Below are positions 42,700 to 56,030 of a DNA stretch of 64,000 nucleotides, piece after piece. This DNA comes from Trypanosoma brucei gambiense DAL972 (Eukaryota > Euglenozoa > Kinetoplastea > Trypanosomatida > Trypanosomatidae): assembly GCF_000210295.1 (NCBI RefSeq), contig NC_026744.1, positions 2,170,001 through 2,234,000 on the forward strand, read 5' to 3'. Within the stretch, counting starts at the first letter, position 1; each line of letters begins with the position of its first letter. The notes beneath the pieces are model-generated. The model saw only the letters and a list, made by a program, of their open reading frames with translations. It had not been told where the DNA came from and searched no databases. A program made the position numbers and the translations under genes.

Positions 42700-44800
42700 C
42701 TTACATCTCGATTGTCACTTGTGTCACAGAGGTCTGTAGAGTAACATCCCGCCCTATGTCCGCAGCTTTCGGATACGTTTTCAAAGCGCAAATGACGATG
42801 CGGGGTTTGAGTATCACTCCGCCGCTGTCACAACAATGGCAGCCATCGCCCAGACCCTCTTCCCTCAGTGCTCAACAAACAAAAAACAGTGTCATGGAAT
42901 GTCATGTGTGATGTCAAATGCGGCACTGAAGCACTGACTCCCCGTTACATCCACCACAACAGAACGTACGATAAAATAATAAAAAGTCACTAGTGTTTGA
43001 CGAAGGTCACTGTTCATACAGTCGGTCCCAAAAAGATACGTGGTCTCTGATCCGCTACAACGACAGCAGAATATGTTAATGCCCCCACTTTGATGTGACA
43101 TCCACACCCGAAAGCTTTTACTAGTGCAAGTGTATTGCAGATGGCACCATAAATTCTGTGTGTGTGGGGGGGAGAAGGTCGAAATGTCGAGAAGTAAGCA
43201 ACAAAGATCGCTGCATGACACTTGGCGAGTGCAGATAAAACGTTATAGCCTCAAAAATATTCCACGTCCACATGTCAAGTTCAAAAATCAAGTGTTGATT
43301 TGAGAATCGTGTATACTCATATCCACTTTCAATTACATTTGATCTCTGCCACTAGAAACGCTATCATATAATCATGCACATGATAAGATTTAAAAAATGC
43401 ATGGGAACGGGAGACTACATATGGGCAACAAAAGATCAGTGGCCGGGGAATAAGAATAACAAGGCTCAGTTAATCTTTCTTTCGAATGGTGTTGTGCTAC
43501 CCATAATTCAAAGCACGGTTTTAATACGGGTTCTAATTGCGCGACAAATGCTTTCACTGCTCTGCCTCACAGAACAACTGCATTAAAACCACTGCTAGTT
43601 AGAGGTTATGACCCCAGCGCTGCTGAAAGTAACCTCCTTCGGGGGCCGCGGTGTCATTGCTCGATGAAATATTATGTCCTTATGGTTAGTTGGGTCGAAA
43701 GACGCTCTCCTCATTTGTTGCGTCCATGAAACAAAGTGTTCAGGAGTTCGTTAAAAAAAAAAAAACTGGGGCGGATTGCACAACTCCCTCGCAAAGCACA
43801 CTCGATGCTACTAATAATTCTACAAGGCACCACAGCAGCACCTGCACCCGATATTTAACAAGCAGCGCACGATGAATCTCCAACAGAATGTTGCATGTAG
43901 ACATCGGGTGTCGAGCGATCGAATACAGATAGCTGCATCAATATAAAAATACATATCCTAGATACAGGGGAAATCCCACGTACCTACGTGTAAACTATTG
44001 TTGCGTATCACTGATTTTAAATCAGAAAAGTTCCCGCTGCTCTGCGACAGACAGAGCGGGACTACATGTTCATATGGACTTTCTTTTGCGCATATTCACC
44101 GTGTATTTCCCTAGCGTTAAACACCCTAGAAAGAGTGATTTGTTGCTTTCACCAACTTCAAAATTACATCCCCTCCCAATGGCTGTGAACGCCATGCGCC
44201 GAAGCTTTAAATTGATCATGGCACATCATCAGCCGCCACTGTGCATTTCAGTGAATGCGAACCTGTTCGTTAGGCAAATAGTGGCAAACCATTTTTATTT
44301 TTATTTAGCATTCTGTGCTGAACCGCGTATATGCTTGCTCCAAAGAATAGAGCCGCTCGCAAACCATTGCCTCCATCGTATATTATTTATTTATTTACGA
44401 ATGGGGGAATACACGCGGCCGTCGCCCAGTATTCGCATAGAAATATATTGCGAATGTCTGCAGTCCTCATAGCAATCCCTTAAGCACCAGCGTGACGTCA
44501 GACGAGGCCAGTTGGCTGTCACGTCTTAGAAAGAATGGCGCGATCGAAGCTAGAATCGATGCAATGCCCATTCCTCCTAATAGCGTGAAGTGTTTTCATA
44601 AACCTACCCAGACCCACTACTCCCCGGACATGGAGCACATTTTAATTTAGCAAGAATCCAGCAGCCAGCATCTGATACTTGCCCATCCCCCAGTCTCGCG
44701 TAACAATTGGCGCTGAACGATCCCCAAGGGAAGACCCGGCAGCTAGAAACGGCTTGTGTAGATACTTCCACTGCCTCTGAAGACACCCCACGCACCGCCC
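42700..44800. other. Strand-switch region, central part
   Basis: No gene is supported. It has an A13 run (43752-43764), a perfect palindrome CTGATTTTAAATCAG (44011-44025) and, right after it, a hairpin (44033-44060). Confidence 0.45.
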
Positions 44801-45710
44801 GTGCGCCGTTGAGGTCTCGCTAAGGCGGTCGCGGCGTCAACGCCTCACCGCATCCACCCGATCTTCATACACGCGCACATATGTATTTCAGCGCCGCGCA
44901 GCCAACTTCCCTCCGGCAATCTTCCACGACGGTCGCAACCACTACCGCCTTTCCGTACGCCAACCGTCGGCTCGTCCTCCAGCACGCTGCAGTGACGTTC
45001 GAGCTCCCGCCTACTGCCGCCGAGCGCAGAGGCCGAAGAGACGGAATCAAATGGAAGGAGGGTGGCCAACCCCAAGCTAGCGGTTTGTGGTGACGTAATG
45101 CCATGGCCTCCGCGAGAAGAGCGGACCTCCTGAGCACCCGAAAACTCGACGGCGCTCTCCGTACGGTTGCCCCTGCTCGGAGACTCTTTTGTTAATGTCG
45201 CATCTGTCTAAGGTGGGGTCGGCCTCGGCGCACCATCGTCAGTACCTGCGGCGGTGTGTGGACATTGTCCTCTCCCCCCGGCGTGAAGAGGGTAATACGG
45301 GGCCCGTGAACACCCTACGGTTCGCACGTGGTTGGCACTACGGCGCGGGAACTAAGGCAGTGCCCTAAGCTTCGCGAATCCTCTTTAGTTCGCTGGTTGA
45401 CCGTGCCTGCCGATCCGGGAGCCACCTTGCGTTGCTTTGCGGGTGTTCAACGTGGCCGTCCGGGGTCCGCGTGCTTTGGATGCCGCTGTGCGTCGTGTTG
45501 AGGCGACCCGGACGCTATTCCGTGCCGCTACCCCTCGCTTCACTGCTTGTAAGTAGGTTTGCCCCCTGCTTTGAATGCTGTTCCAAGGAGTGGTGGTCGG
45601 CGTCATGGGTGCGTATTTTGTGCGCCGCAGCGGGTTTGTAGGGTTCGTTTGCTCTTGGTTCGGTACAGTTTTCGCACGGCCCGACAGCACAAGTGAGTCT
45701 TCTACGGTAC
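44800..45710. other. GC-rich island in the strand-switch region
   Basis: About 0.9 kb clearly richer in GC than its surroundings and with longer open frames on the minus strand (44865-45137 and 45385-45771), Arg/Ala/Thr/Ser-rich. Base composition resembles old retroelement or multi-gene-family sequence rather than the AT-rich flanks. No reverse transcriptase, RNase H or RHS motif could be recognised. Confidence 0.35.
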
Positions 45711-49406
<3,696 letters not shown>

Positions 49407-50849
49407 ATGTCATCAGTATCGAATGTACCTGTTTTGGTGCTGTTCAATTCCGTTCTAACACTTCTGTGTTGTATCATCGGCTCTGGGCAACGGTCAAGAA
49501 GTCCCTTTACGAGACCGGCACTCAAACCAGGGGGCGTTAAGGTTGCCATTCAAGAAGCGGCCGTTACGCCAGCATTACCCACACTTGTGGAAGAGTCGGA
49601 AAGGGTTATGGAGAATCTCACCATTCCCGAGCAAAAGGTTAATGGTCTAAGTCTAGGGGAGGCTCATTTTCGGGACGTGACGGTTGGGAGCGCGACAGTT
49701 AAATTCGAGGAACCAAATAAAATGATTTTGAAGTTTTGGAACGTGAGCGCTACTGTGCCTTTCACGCGTTTTTCATACCACTCTTTTTGGTGTCATGTAT
49801 ATCCTTGCAGTGGGACGACACAAATGGAAATACGCAACGCAAGTATGACACTGTTGCTCGAAGTGTCTGCTGCAAGCGGCGGACCACTAAACGTAGGTGT
49901 GGTTAGTGTGGTAACTGACATCGGGGACCCAACGATAACTCTCATCGGTGAAGGTAAATCAAAGGTGCCTAAATGGCTTGGTGGTAGTGTCAAGGATCTA
50001 TTTAAGAAGGATATTCTAGGCAAACTCGAGCAGCAAATAATTACTGCAGTGAACCCCATTTTGACCAACAAAACGAGGGAAATATCCCATATGTTCCCAA
50101 TTGTCTTCATAGGTAATCCGAAAATCAAAAATGGACAAATGAGACTCGCATTGGCCGTTCTTCCAGGCACCACAAAACAATCAACGCTGACGAGAAAGCT
50201 TTTTACTCCGCCCCAACCATTTCCAAACTGGCCTGTTGCTGTTGTTTCCTCGTATACGGCTTTGAATAATGTATTCCGCTTGCTGATTAAAAAGGGCCAC
50301 TCGAGGATCCGCGTGCCCTTTCCACTGAAATATGTTCTCTCCAGCGAGGCCGCGCATCATCAGTTGGACAGTCTTTGCTCTGGGTGTGCCTCTGAGGCCT
50401 CACTTGAACTAAAAACAGCCCCGTGGTTGAAATACCTGAATAAGAAACTGTTTACAGTTAACTTTCGGGGCGTTGACGTTGCCGTGGGTCTGTTGCCAAG
50501 GGGTGGTGACCCCATTCCCTTGTTTAGTATGTTAATGAACGTGTCCGTCCGGGCGGCGCATATCGCTGTCGTCGACAGCATCGCCCATGCGAAGTTGGAT
50601 TCCATTGATGCTACGGTGAGCGTCACATCCTCACGTATCGATGGCCTGGACTCAAGCACAATGAACACAAAAATTCGTGATTTGATCAACGGGATGGTGT
50701 TGCCGCTGCTCAACTTCAAGAAGGATGGCTTTCCCGTTCCCTTCGACTTGTCTGGGATCCACCTGAATATTACAGGTGAAGGCGGTAAAGCGGGAGTTGA
50801 CCCGGCACGCGCTTTTAGATCGCTCAGCACATTCCTTCACCTCCGATGA
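49407..50849 (+). CDS. GRESAG5: ESAG5-related BPI/LBP-fold secreted or membrane protein
   Basis: The 480-residue product starts with a signal peptide (VPVLVLFNSVLTLLCCIIG). It has the two-part layout of the BPI/LBP/CETP lipid-binding family to which ESAG5 and its chromosomal relatives (GRESAG5) belong. N-terminal barrel landmarks include VNGLSLGEAHFRDVTV and a Cys pair, C129 and C134 (FWCHVYPC). The central helix region is WLGGSVKDLFKKDILGKLEQ and the connecting segment NPILTNKTREIS. The C-terminal barrel has VDVAVGLLPRGGDPIPLFSM and IRDLINGMVLPLLN. N-glycosylation sequons occur (NVS at 112, NAS at 144, NKT at 221). Function in trypanosomes is not established; lipid binding is inferred from the fold. 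It is the first gene of the plus unit. Its location inside a chromosome array makes it a GRESAG rather than an expression-site ESAG5. Confidence 0.75.
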   Translation: MSSVSNVPVLVLFNSVLTLLCCIIGSGQRSRSPFTRPALKPGGVKVAIQEAAVTPALPTLVEESERVMENLTIPEQKVNGLSLGEAHFRDVTVGSATVKFEEPNKMILKFWNVSATVPFTRFSYHSFWCHVYPCSGTTQMEIRNASMTLLLEVSAASGGPLNVGVVSVVTDIGDPTITLIGEGKSKVPKWLGGSVKDLFKKDILGKLEQQIITAVNPILTNKTREISHMFPIVFIGNPKIKNGQMRLALAVLPGTTKQSTLTRKLFTPPQPFPNWPVAVVSSYTALNNVFRLLIKKGHSRIRVPFPLKYVLSSEAAHHQLDSLCSGCASEASLELKTAPWLKYLNKKLFTVNFRGVDVAVGLLPRGGDPIPLFSMLMNVSVRAAHIAVVDSIAHAKLDSIDATVSVTSSRIDGLDSSTMNTKIRDLINGMVLPLLNFKKDGFPVPFDLSGIHLNITGEGGKAGVDPARAFRSLSTFLHLR

Positions 50850-53590
50850 AGGATTGCAACATTCCCGCCCACTTCGTAAAACACACTCCCATGCGCTTAT
50901 ATGGAAGGGGGTAACGCTCAAACCTATCTTGCCTTCCCCTGTTTACGCACACTTTCACATCGCACTTCCTCTCACAAGATGTTCGCATGTTGTAGCAACC
51001 ACCCTGCGCAATCGATGAGAAGCTATCCGTGTCTACGGGTGACCCTTCGAATTATGGCGGAGGAGTAAAAACCTAATCGTGTGTAAAGTGCTGTGGTCAA
51101 GGAAGGAAATAAAGTCCTCTTTTTTTTTTTTTTTTTGATTGTTTCTGTTTTCGCTTTTGCTTTCCATATCCCTCGTTGCTGACATCTTTTTTAACAGTGT
51201 CACTCACTCTCCGGTCCGCACAAATAGACCAAGTTCTAACGTTGAATGCCTTCAATCAGCGTCTCTTCCCCTCTTCTTGCGGTAGTGTATGTGCAGCTAC
51301 ATCCTTTGTTATGCCACCTTTTAGATGAAACAGCCGGAAACTGGTGTCGCAAAGGTTTTGGAGGGTCAAGCGTACGACGAGTTTGGCGCCCCTACACCCG
51401 GCCTACGAACACAATTGCTTCCCCTCCGTGAGAAGGGAGGAAGGTTTGGGTGGGGGCGCGGGTTTTGAATGCATATTTCTTTTCCACTCGCCCAGTGGGG
51501 CGAAAAACGTCTCTACACGCCCGCGAAGCCACAACGAAATTGCGCGCCACACAAAGGTTGAGAGCACATACCGCCCGAGCGTTCGTTTTTTTCTTGCCAG
51601 CGAGGTCCAAAGACTTTTGCCCAATCCAAACCAACATGCCGATGTTGAATCCTAAACCGCGGAAGCCTTCCACCGCTCATGCGCCTCCGGGGAGGGAGGG
51701 GGTCAAACGGCGTGGCCTGCATGGAACCGGCTTCAGAACTATGTGATTGGACACGCCATGCAGCAGGTTTCGTCGGAGTAGACGAAACGCAGGCGGTGTT
51801 TTAGTACTGAATGGCGTCTGCTTAGGACTCCAAAAGCGGTGCGGCGGCGGAGTGGCCACTCCGCCGTGGCGATGGGCAGAAACAGATCCCTTCCCATACG
51901 ACAGAATCTGATGGACAGTGTACTAAACTCTGGATTTTGCCCCTTCGTCAGATACTGCTAGCAGCCCAGGTGTCCGCAATTCTGCCGTCTCTACCACGGC
52001 CCACGAATCAGTGCGACATGCGCGAGGAAAGAAAAGGCAGTTCCGTTGGATTTTTGTGGGCAACGAGAGTCTCCAGAAGGGTGGGTAAGTCTGTCGATAT
52101 GTCCCAACGCATTCGCCCTCGTTGGTGTGGGAAACAGGGTTTTTCTTGTTTGGCGTTCGCCGCACCAATAGCACGCTGGGTGGGTTAGGGTCCGGAACTT
52201 TCTCAGGATGCAGCCGCGACGGATGAAGGTTCCTCCACCGAATCAGGCCGGGGCACGCTCCTTGTCGCAAGAAATTTGGGAGTTGCACTTTTTCGTCGTC
52301 CGGTTTCTCGTTTATTTTTTTTTTCTTGGTGTGTATTCGATCCCTCCCAGCCTACAGTATTTTTTTTGGCGAGTGTAATAGTATCTGTCATGTGTGCTCC
52401 TCCAACTTGTGTCATGGTTGATGTATTGGTTGCTTCAACCTCAGCCTGTTCATTTATTGCTTTCACACGTCGGCTAAAGACAAGTTGAAGCCCCAGTCGA
52501 GGTAAGCAATGTTGGACGTAGTCTAGAAGTGACCAAACATCCATGAACGAGTGACCTCTTTCTACTTTGGGCTCCGCTCTCATAACTTTTAGGAGAGGCA
52601 CAGGTCAGTAAAGGCGGATGCCTTGCACCTTCTGGCATCTCTGGCCTCGATCAGTCCAAGAAGTCTTTGTCGTCCGTGTCGGAGCGGCCGACATCCCGTA
52701 CCGTATATAGCGTGGGAACGCTACACCACACCCACCGGTGGGCGTTACGATGCCCTTTATAACATGACCAATTCACTATGTTTCCCTCCCCAGGTAAGGG
52801 AGCCATGGTTCTGCACCTCAAAATGTCGTTTGAGGAGCAATTTTTCCTTGCCTTGCGAATGGTTAGTTTCCCAACTTTTTGGCATTTCCTTTCCTGTTGA
52901 AGCCAAAATTGACTTTTTACGTTTTGTGTGATAGTGTCTCGGAGGCAGTACCGTAGAGGACACAACTGGATGAACCTGCCGTTGGTGCGTGTCGCCGCTC
53001 CCCCGCGGCCGGGTGTGGGCGCACGCCTTGGATCTTTTGCGTCCCATCCTCCGACCTAGCGATCTGGATGAAGTGGCAGGTTGGCGCTTTCGTCGGGGAC
53101 GCCCCAACGCACTCCGCATTTTAGCAGACAGTGAAGAACCGTGGCGAGTACGGTCTGTCCGCTTTGCCCCCCCCCCCCCCGGACACACGACGCGTGTTTC
53201 CTCTTGCGCTGTTTTAGGTCGTGCCTTACCTCACCCCCGTTCGGCTACAATGTATCCTTGCGCCCTTCTCACTCCATGGAGAATCTTACACCGCATCTGA
53301 GCAGGGTGAAATCTGGCTGCGTCCACAAGAGGGCCCCATGGCAGGGAGACGGACACCCCCCGTTGAAATTTCATATGGGTTGCTGATGGTTTGAACTTTG
53401 CGACTCCCGCGAATCCTTCGTTGACTTCCAGTGTTAGTGATACGATGGAACGACACCGGCGTTCCGTAATTAATTGGCCCTGGGCGAGTGAGTGCAATTA
53501 CTCCCTCAGTTTGGTGCCAACGAGTGAACATTTTTCTCCATTTTCTAGGCATTCAGTCTACATGTGCTATCTCACAGTAAGCCGTCTTGA
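50850..53590. other. Gene-poor DNA after the GRESAG5-like gene
   Basis: The first few hundred bases should be 3' UTR. A T17 run lies at 51120-51136 and a C14 run at 53167-53180. Frames on both strands up to about 140 residues (for instance 52203-52601 and 52757-53188, minus) are basic and unrecognised. Possibly remnants of a repeated family; nothing can be named. Confidence 0.4.
53167..53180. repeat. C14 homopolymer tract
   Basis: Fourteen C in a row on the plus strand, inside gene-poor DNA within the plus unit. On this strand it is not oriented like the G-runs reported upstream of plus-direction start sites. Confidence 0.8.
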
Positions 53591-53771
53591 CCTTTGTCCT
53601 GAGGAGGGTCGAGCCTCGAACGATGTCTTCTATATAACATGACTGGTTTTTCAGCCTCCGAGTTTGATTTTTTTTTCCGTTACCTCCCGAACGCGCTTCA
53701 CGAATAGGTGAAATTTTGACCCTTTGCGGGAGCGAAACACTTCCGTTAGGATTAACACAGTGAGAAAGTCC
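53591..53771 (+). repeat. Dispersed direct repeat, copy B
   Basis: Second copy of the unit at 29060-29236, same orientation, 24.5 kb away. The left 75 bases are almost identical; the middle T-run is longer here (53670-53677), and the terminal block ACACTTCCGTTAGGATTAAC is shared with one change. No target-site duplication could be assigned by eye. The two copies now lie in opposite transcription units (A in the minus unit, B in the plus unit). Confidence 0.85.
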
Positions 53772-54735
53772 GCCGAAAGGGGGGAAGGTGACCGTCCGTT
53801 TTTCAATTCTAACTGCGCAATCATTTTCCGTGGCGATGGCTTTCTCCTGGTTCGATTGTTTTGACGGAGAAGGAACCGCGGCAACTTCACTGAGTGGCGC
53901 CGCTGCCATGTTGAGTGAGTCAACTTTTCTTTTTATTCTTTGGTTTTGGCAGCGCGGGGCACCCAAGCGAACGAGCGGATGTGCGATGACACGCTGGTAT
54001 CAAGTGGTTCCAAATTTCCCTATCCTTTTCTAGACATACTCGTCGTAGCCTCCTCGTTGGACTATTTGTTCCCACATCACAGGCGGAAGTTACAAACAGT
54101 ATCGAGACCGCTGCGATTCTTCATGTGAGTGCTGAAATCACCCTTCATGTACAGCGGGTGTTTCCATCCTGTACCCGAGCCTAACCCACCTTCGGCACTA
54201 GAGAGGGGAATGTCGTGGAGCTTGTAAACATAGCCGCCTTCATCTTCCACACCTGCACAGCTCTTTTTTTGTTTAGAACCGCGCCTGATCCTATTTCCGT
54301 TGGCACCGCCTATGAGCGCTATGTGAATACAAATCCCCAAGCATTCCGATATTCCACCGCCCTTTTTCACTTCAGAACAAAGGCAGAAGCACCTGGACCC
54401 GAGGGGCGCCGAGTTTTTCCCTCATCGGCAAGTGTTTCTCCTCGGAACCGTGTTTGCCGAACGGGAGCTCCAGTAATGTCAAAAGTTTTTTCCATGAACC
54501 ATTCCAAAGCGCGTGCTTTTTCCTACGATATTGGTGCTAGCTCCTTCCCAGTCGGTCAATACGCAAGGGCACTCGAAGGGTGTGTGTAGCATTTCTTACG
54601 GACCTTAAGTGTTGTTGGAGGTTGTCGGTTGTTTTGGTGGTAATCGGGACCTCCTCCTCCTGCTACTTTTTCGATGCCCAGTGGCGTTGGGTTGTGAGCA
54701 CAACGTCGTCATGTTTCGTTTCAAACTGCGTATGT
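53772..54735. other. DNA between repeat copy B and the ribozyme
   Basis: About 1 kb with short frames on both strands and no recognised gene or RNA. Confidence 0.4.
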
Positions 54736-54811
54736 CCCTGGTGATGCTGGCTCCATCAAGGTGGTGCCAGGGTCCAGTACACCGTATCATCGGGGGAAGC
54801 CAAGAGCCAGC
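54736..54811 (+). ncRNA. HDV-like self-cleaving ribozyme, Pr77/L1Tc type, marking a retroposon remnant
   Basis: All elements of an HDV-type double pseudoknot can be drawn. P1 is CCCTGGT (54736-54742) with GCCAGGG (54766-54772). P2 is GCTGGCTC (54746-54753) with GAGCCAGC (54804-54811), eight perfect pairs. P3 is CCA/TGG (54753-54755 with 54762-54764), sharing the end of P2. P1.1 is GG (54760-54761) with CC (54774-54775). P4 is a short CCG/CGG (54782-54784 with 54791-54793). J4/2 is GCCAAG, with the catalytic C at about 54800. GTGGTGCCAGGGTC plus AGTAC is also the hallmark sequence at the 5' end of trypanosomatid ingi/L1Tc/RIME/SIDER retroposons, where it acts as promoter and ribozyme. Cleavage would be expected just before 54736. 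No coding part of an ingi element was recognised downstream, so this is probably the head of a degenerate short element. Confidence 0.8.
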
Positions 54812-56018
54812 AGCGTTCCTTTCATGGGGAACACTGCTGTGCTCCGGCTACGGCATCATACAGCACAGGGATCAGCAGCGTCTTGCTGGGACACCGTTTT
54901 TCATTTGTCGGTCCCTGGGCACGTGACAGCGTGCCATCAGCAGTATCATCCGCACTAAGATGCTGCTGTCCGGTGATGATGTTTCGAATGATGTATTTTT
55001 AGGGTGTCGAGGGGGAATGCTGCCAAATCATCCGTCACTGAAGGGCGAAACTGGATTTGACCGAGGGTGAGTCCACCGCCTGCTCGTCATCTATCATCGC
55101 TCAGGCAAGAAATGAGTGCACGGTGACGAAAAGATGATGGACACAAGTTGTTTGTAGATACGTATACGTAGCATTCTACAAAGAATCCAACAATTCCACC
55201 AACGAATGTTGCCATCACTGAATACTGTCCGTTTAAGCCCATTTTCAACGCGGTTGCAATAAAGAGTCCCTCGGAGAGGCGTTTGTTGTACTAGAGAAAG
55301 GGGGGATGAAACTTCTAACATAAAGTTAGCCTCGCTACGTAAAACTGGCAGGGCTTTGATGTCCAAACGGAGTTTCCGGTTGTCTCACCGTAGATCCACA
55401 ATCAGGCGCCTCGTTGAGGTAGAGAAGCTGACCATGCACGCCCACTGGGCCAGAATTGAGTCGAGTGAGAAAGGCCACAGCAGCATTCTCCCGCATGTAG
55501 CGTAGCAGATGCACTAACAAACAAATATCATAGGATGTCCACAGGTGCGTGCAAGCGCGCCGTTAGGAACATCAACCACATCAAAATGCACAGCAATGCC
55601 GGTGTCAAAGTGGGCCCGCATCTAGCCCAGGCAGCGCCAAGGGAAATACCGATGGGTTTCCGAAGCCGAAGCATATTTTATTTGGCAGCACGGTAGCTCA
55701 GGGGAAGTGACCTTCCGTTTCCTCAGTCGCGCCAAGAATTTTCGCCTCGGAGTAAGTCAGTTCCATCTTCTTTCCCACTCGCGCATTAGGGCTGGTCGTG
55801 GCTTTAAGGTGGAAGATGTATCTGTTCTCATTATTAAGACTCTGTCTGAGTGGAGGCACGTGGCCCTAGCACTACTGGACACGAAATTGTTTGCACAGCA
55901 ATGCGTTCTGTAAGATTCAACAGCCAAGCAGTGAGTTCCATTTTCCTTCCTTGTGGAAAGAGGGGTTCATTATGGAATGTCCGGCCCATGTCATTGAGAC
56001 ATATTCTTCCAGACGCCT

Positions 56019-56030
56019 GGGGGGGGGGGG
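56019..56030. repeat. G12 homopolymer tract
   Basis: Twelve G in a row on the plus strand, about 3 kb upstream of the next plus-strand gene. Orientation and length fit the G-runs reported upstream of T. brucei transcription starts, so a second, internal start for the plus direction is possible. Confidence 0.75.

Noticed and set aside
52203..53188. Two minus-strand frames of 132 and 143 residues
   Set aside because: Basic, low-complexity products without family likeness, interrupted by a C14 run and on the wrong strand for the unit.
55690..55745. tRNA-like D-arm sequence (GGTAGCTCAGGGG)
   Set aside because: No anticodon stem, T arm or matching acceptor follows; only an A-box-like coincidence.
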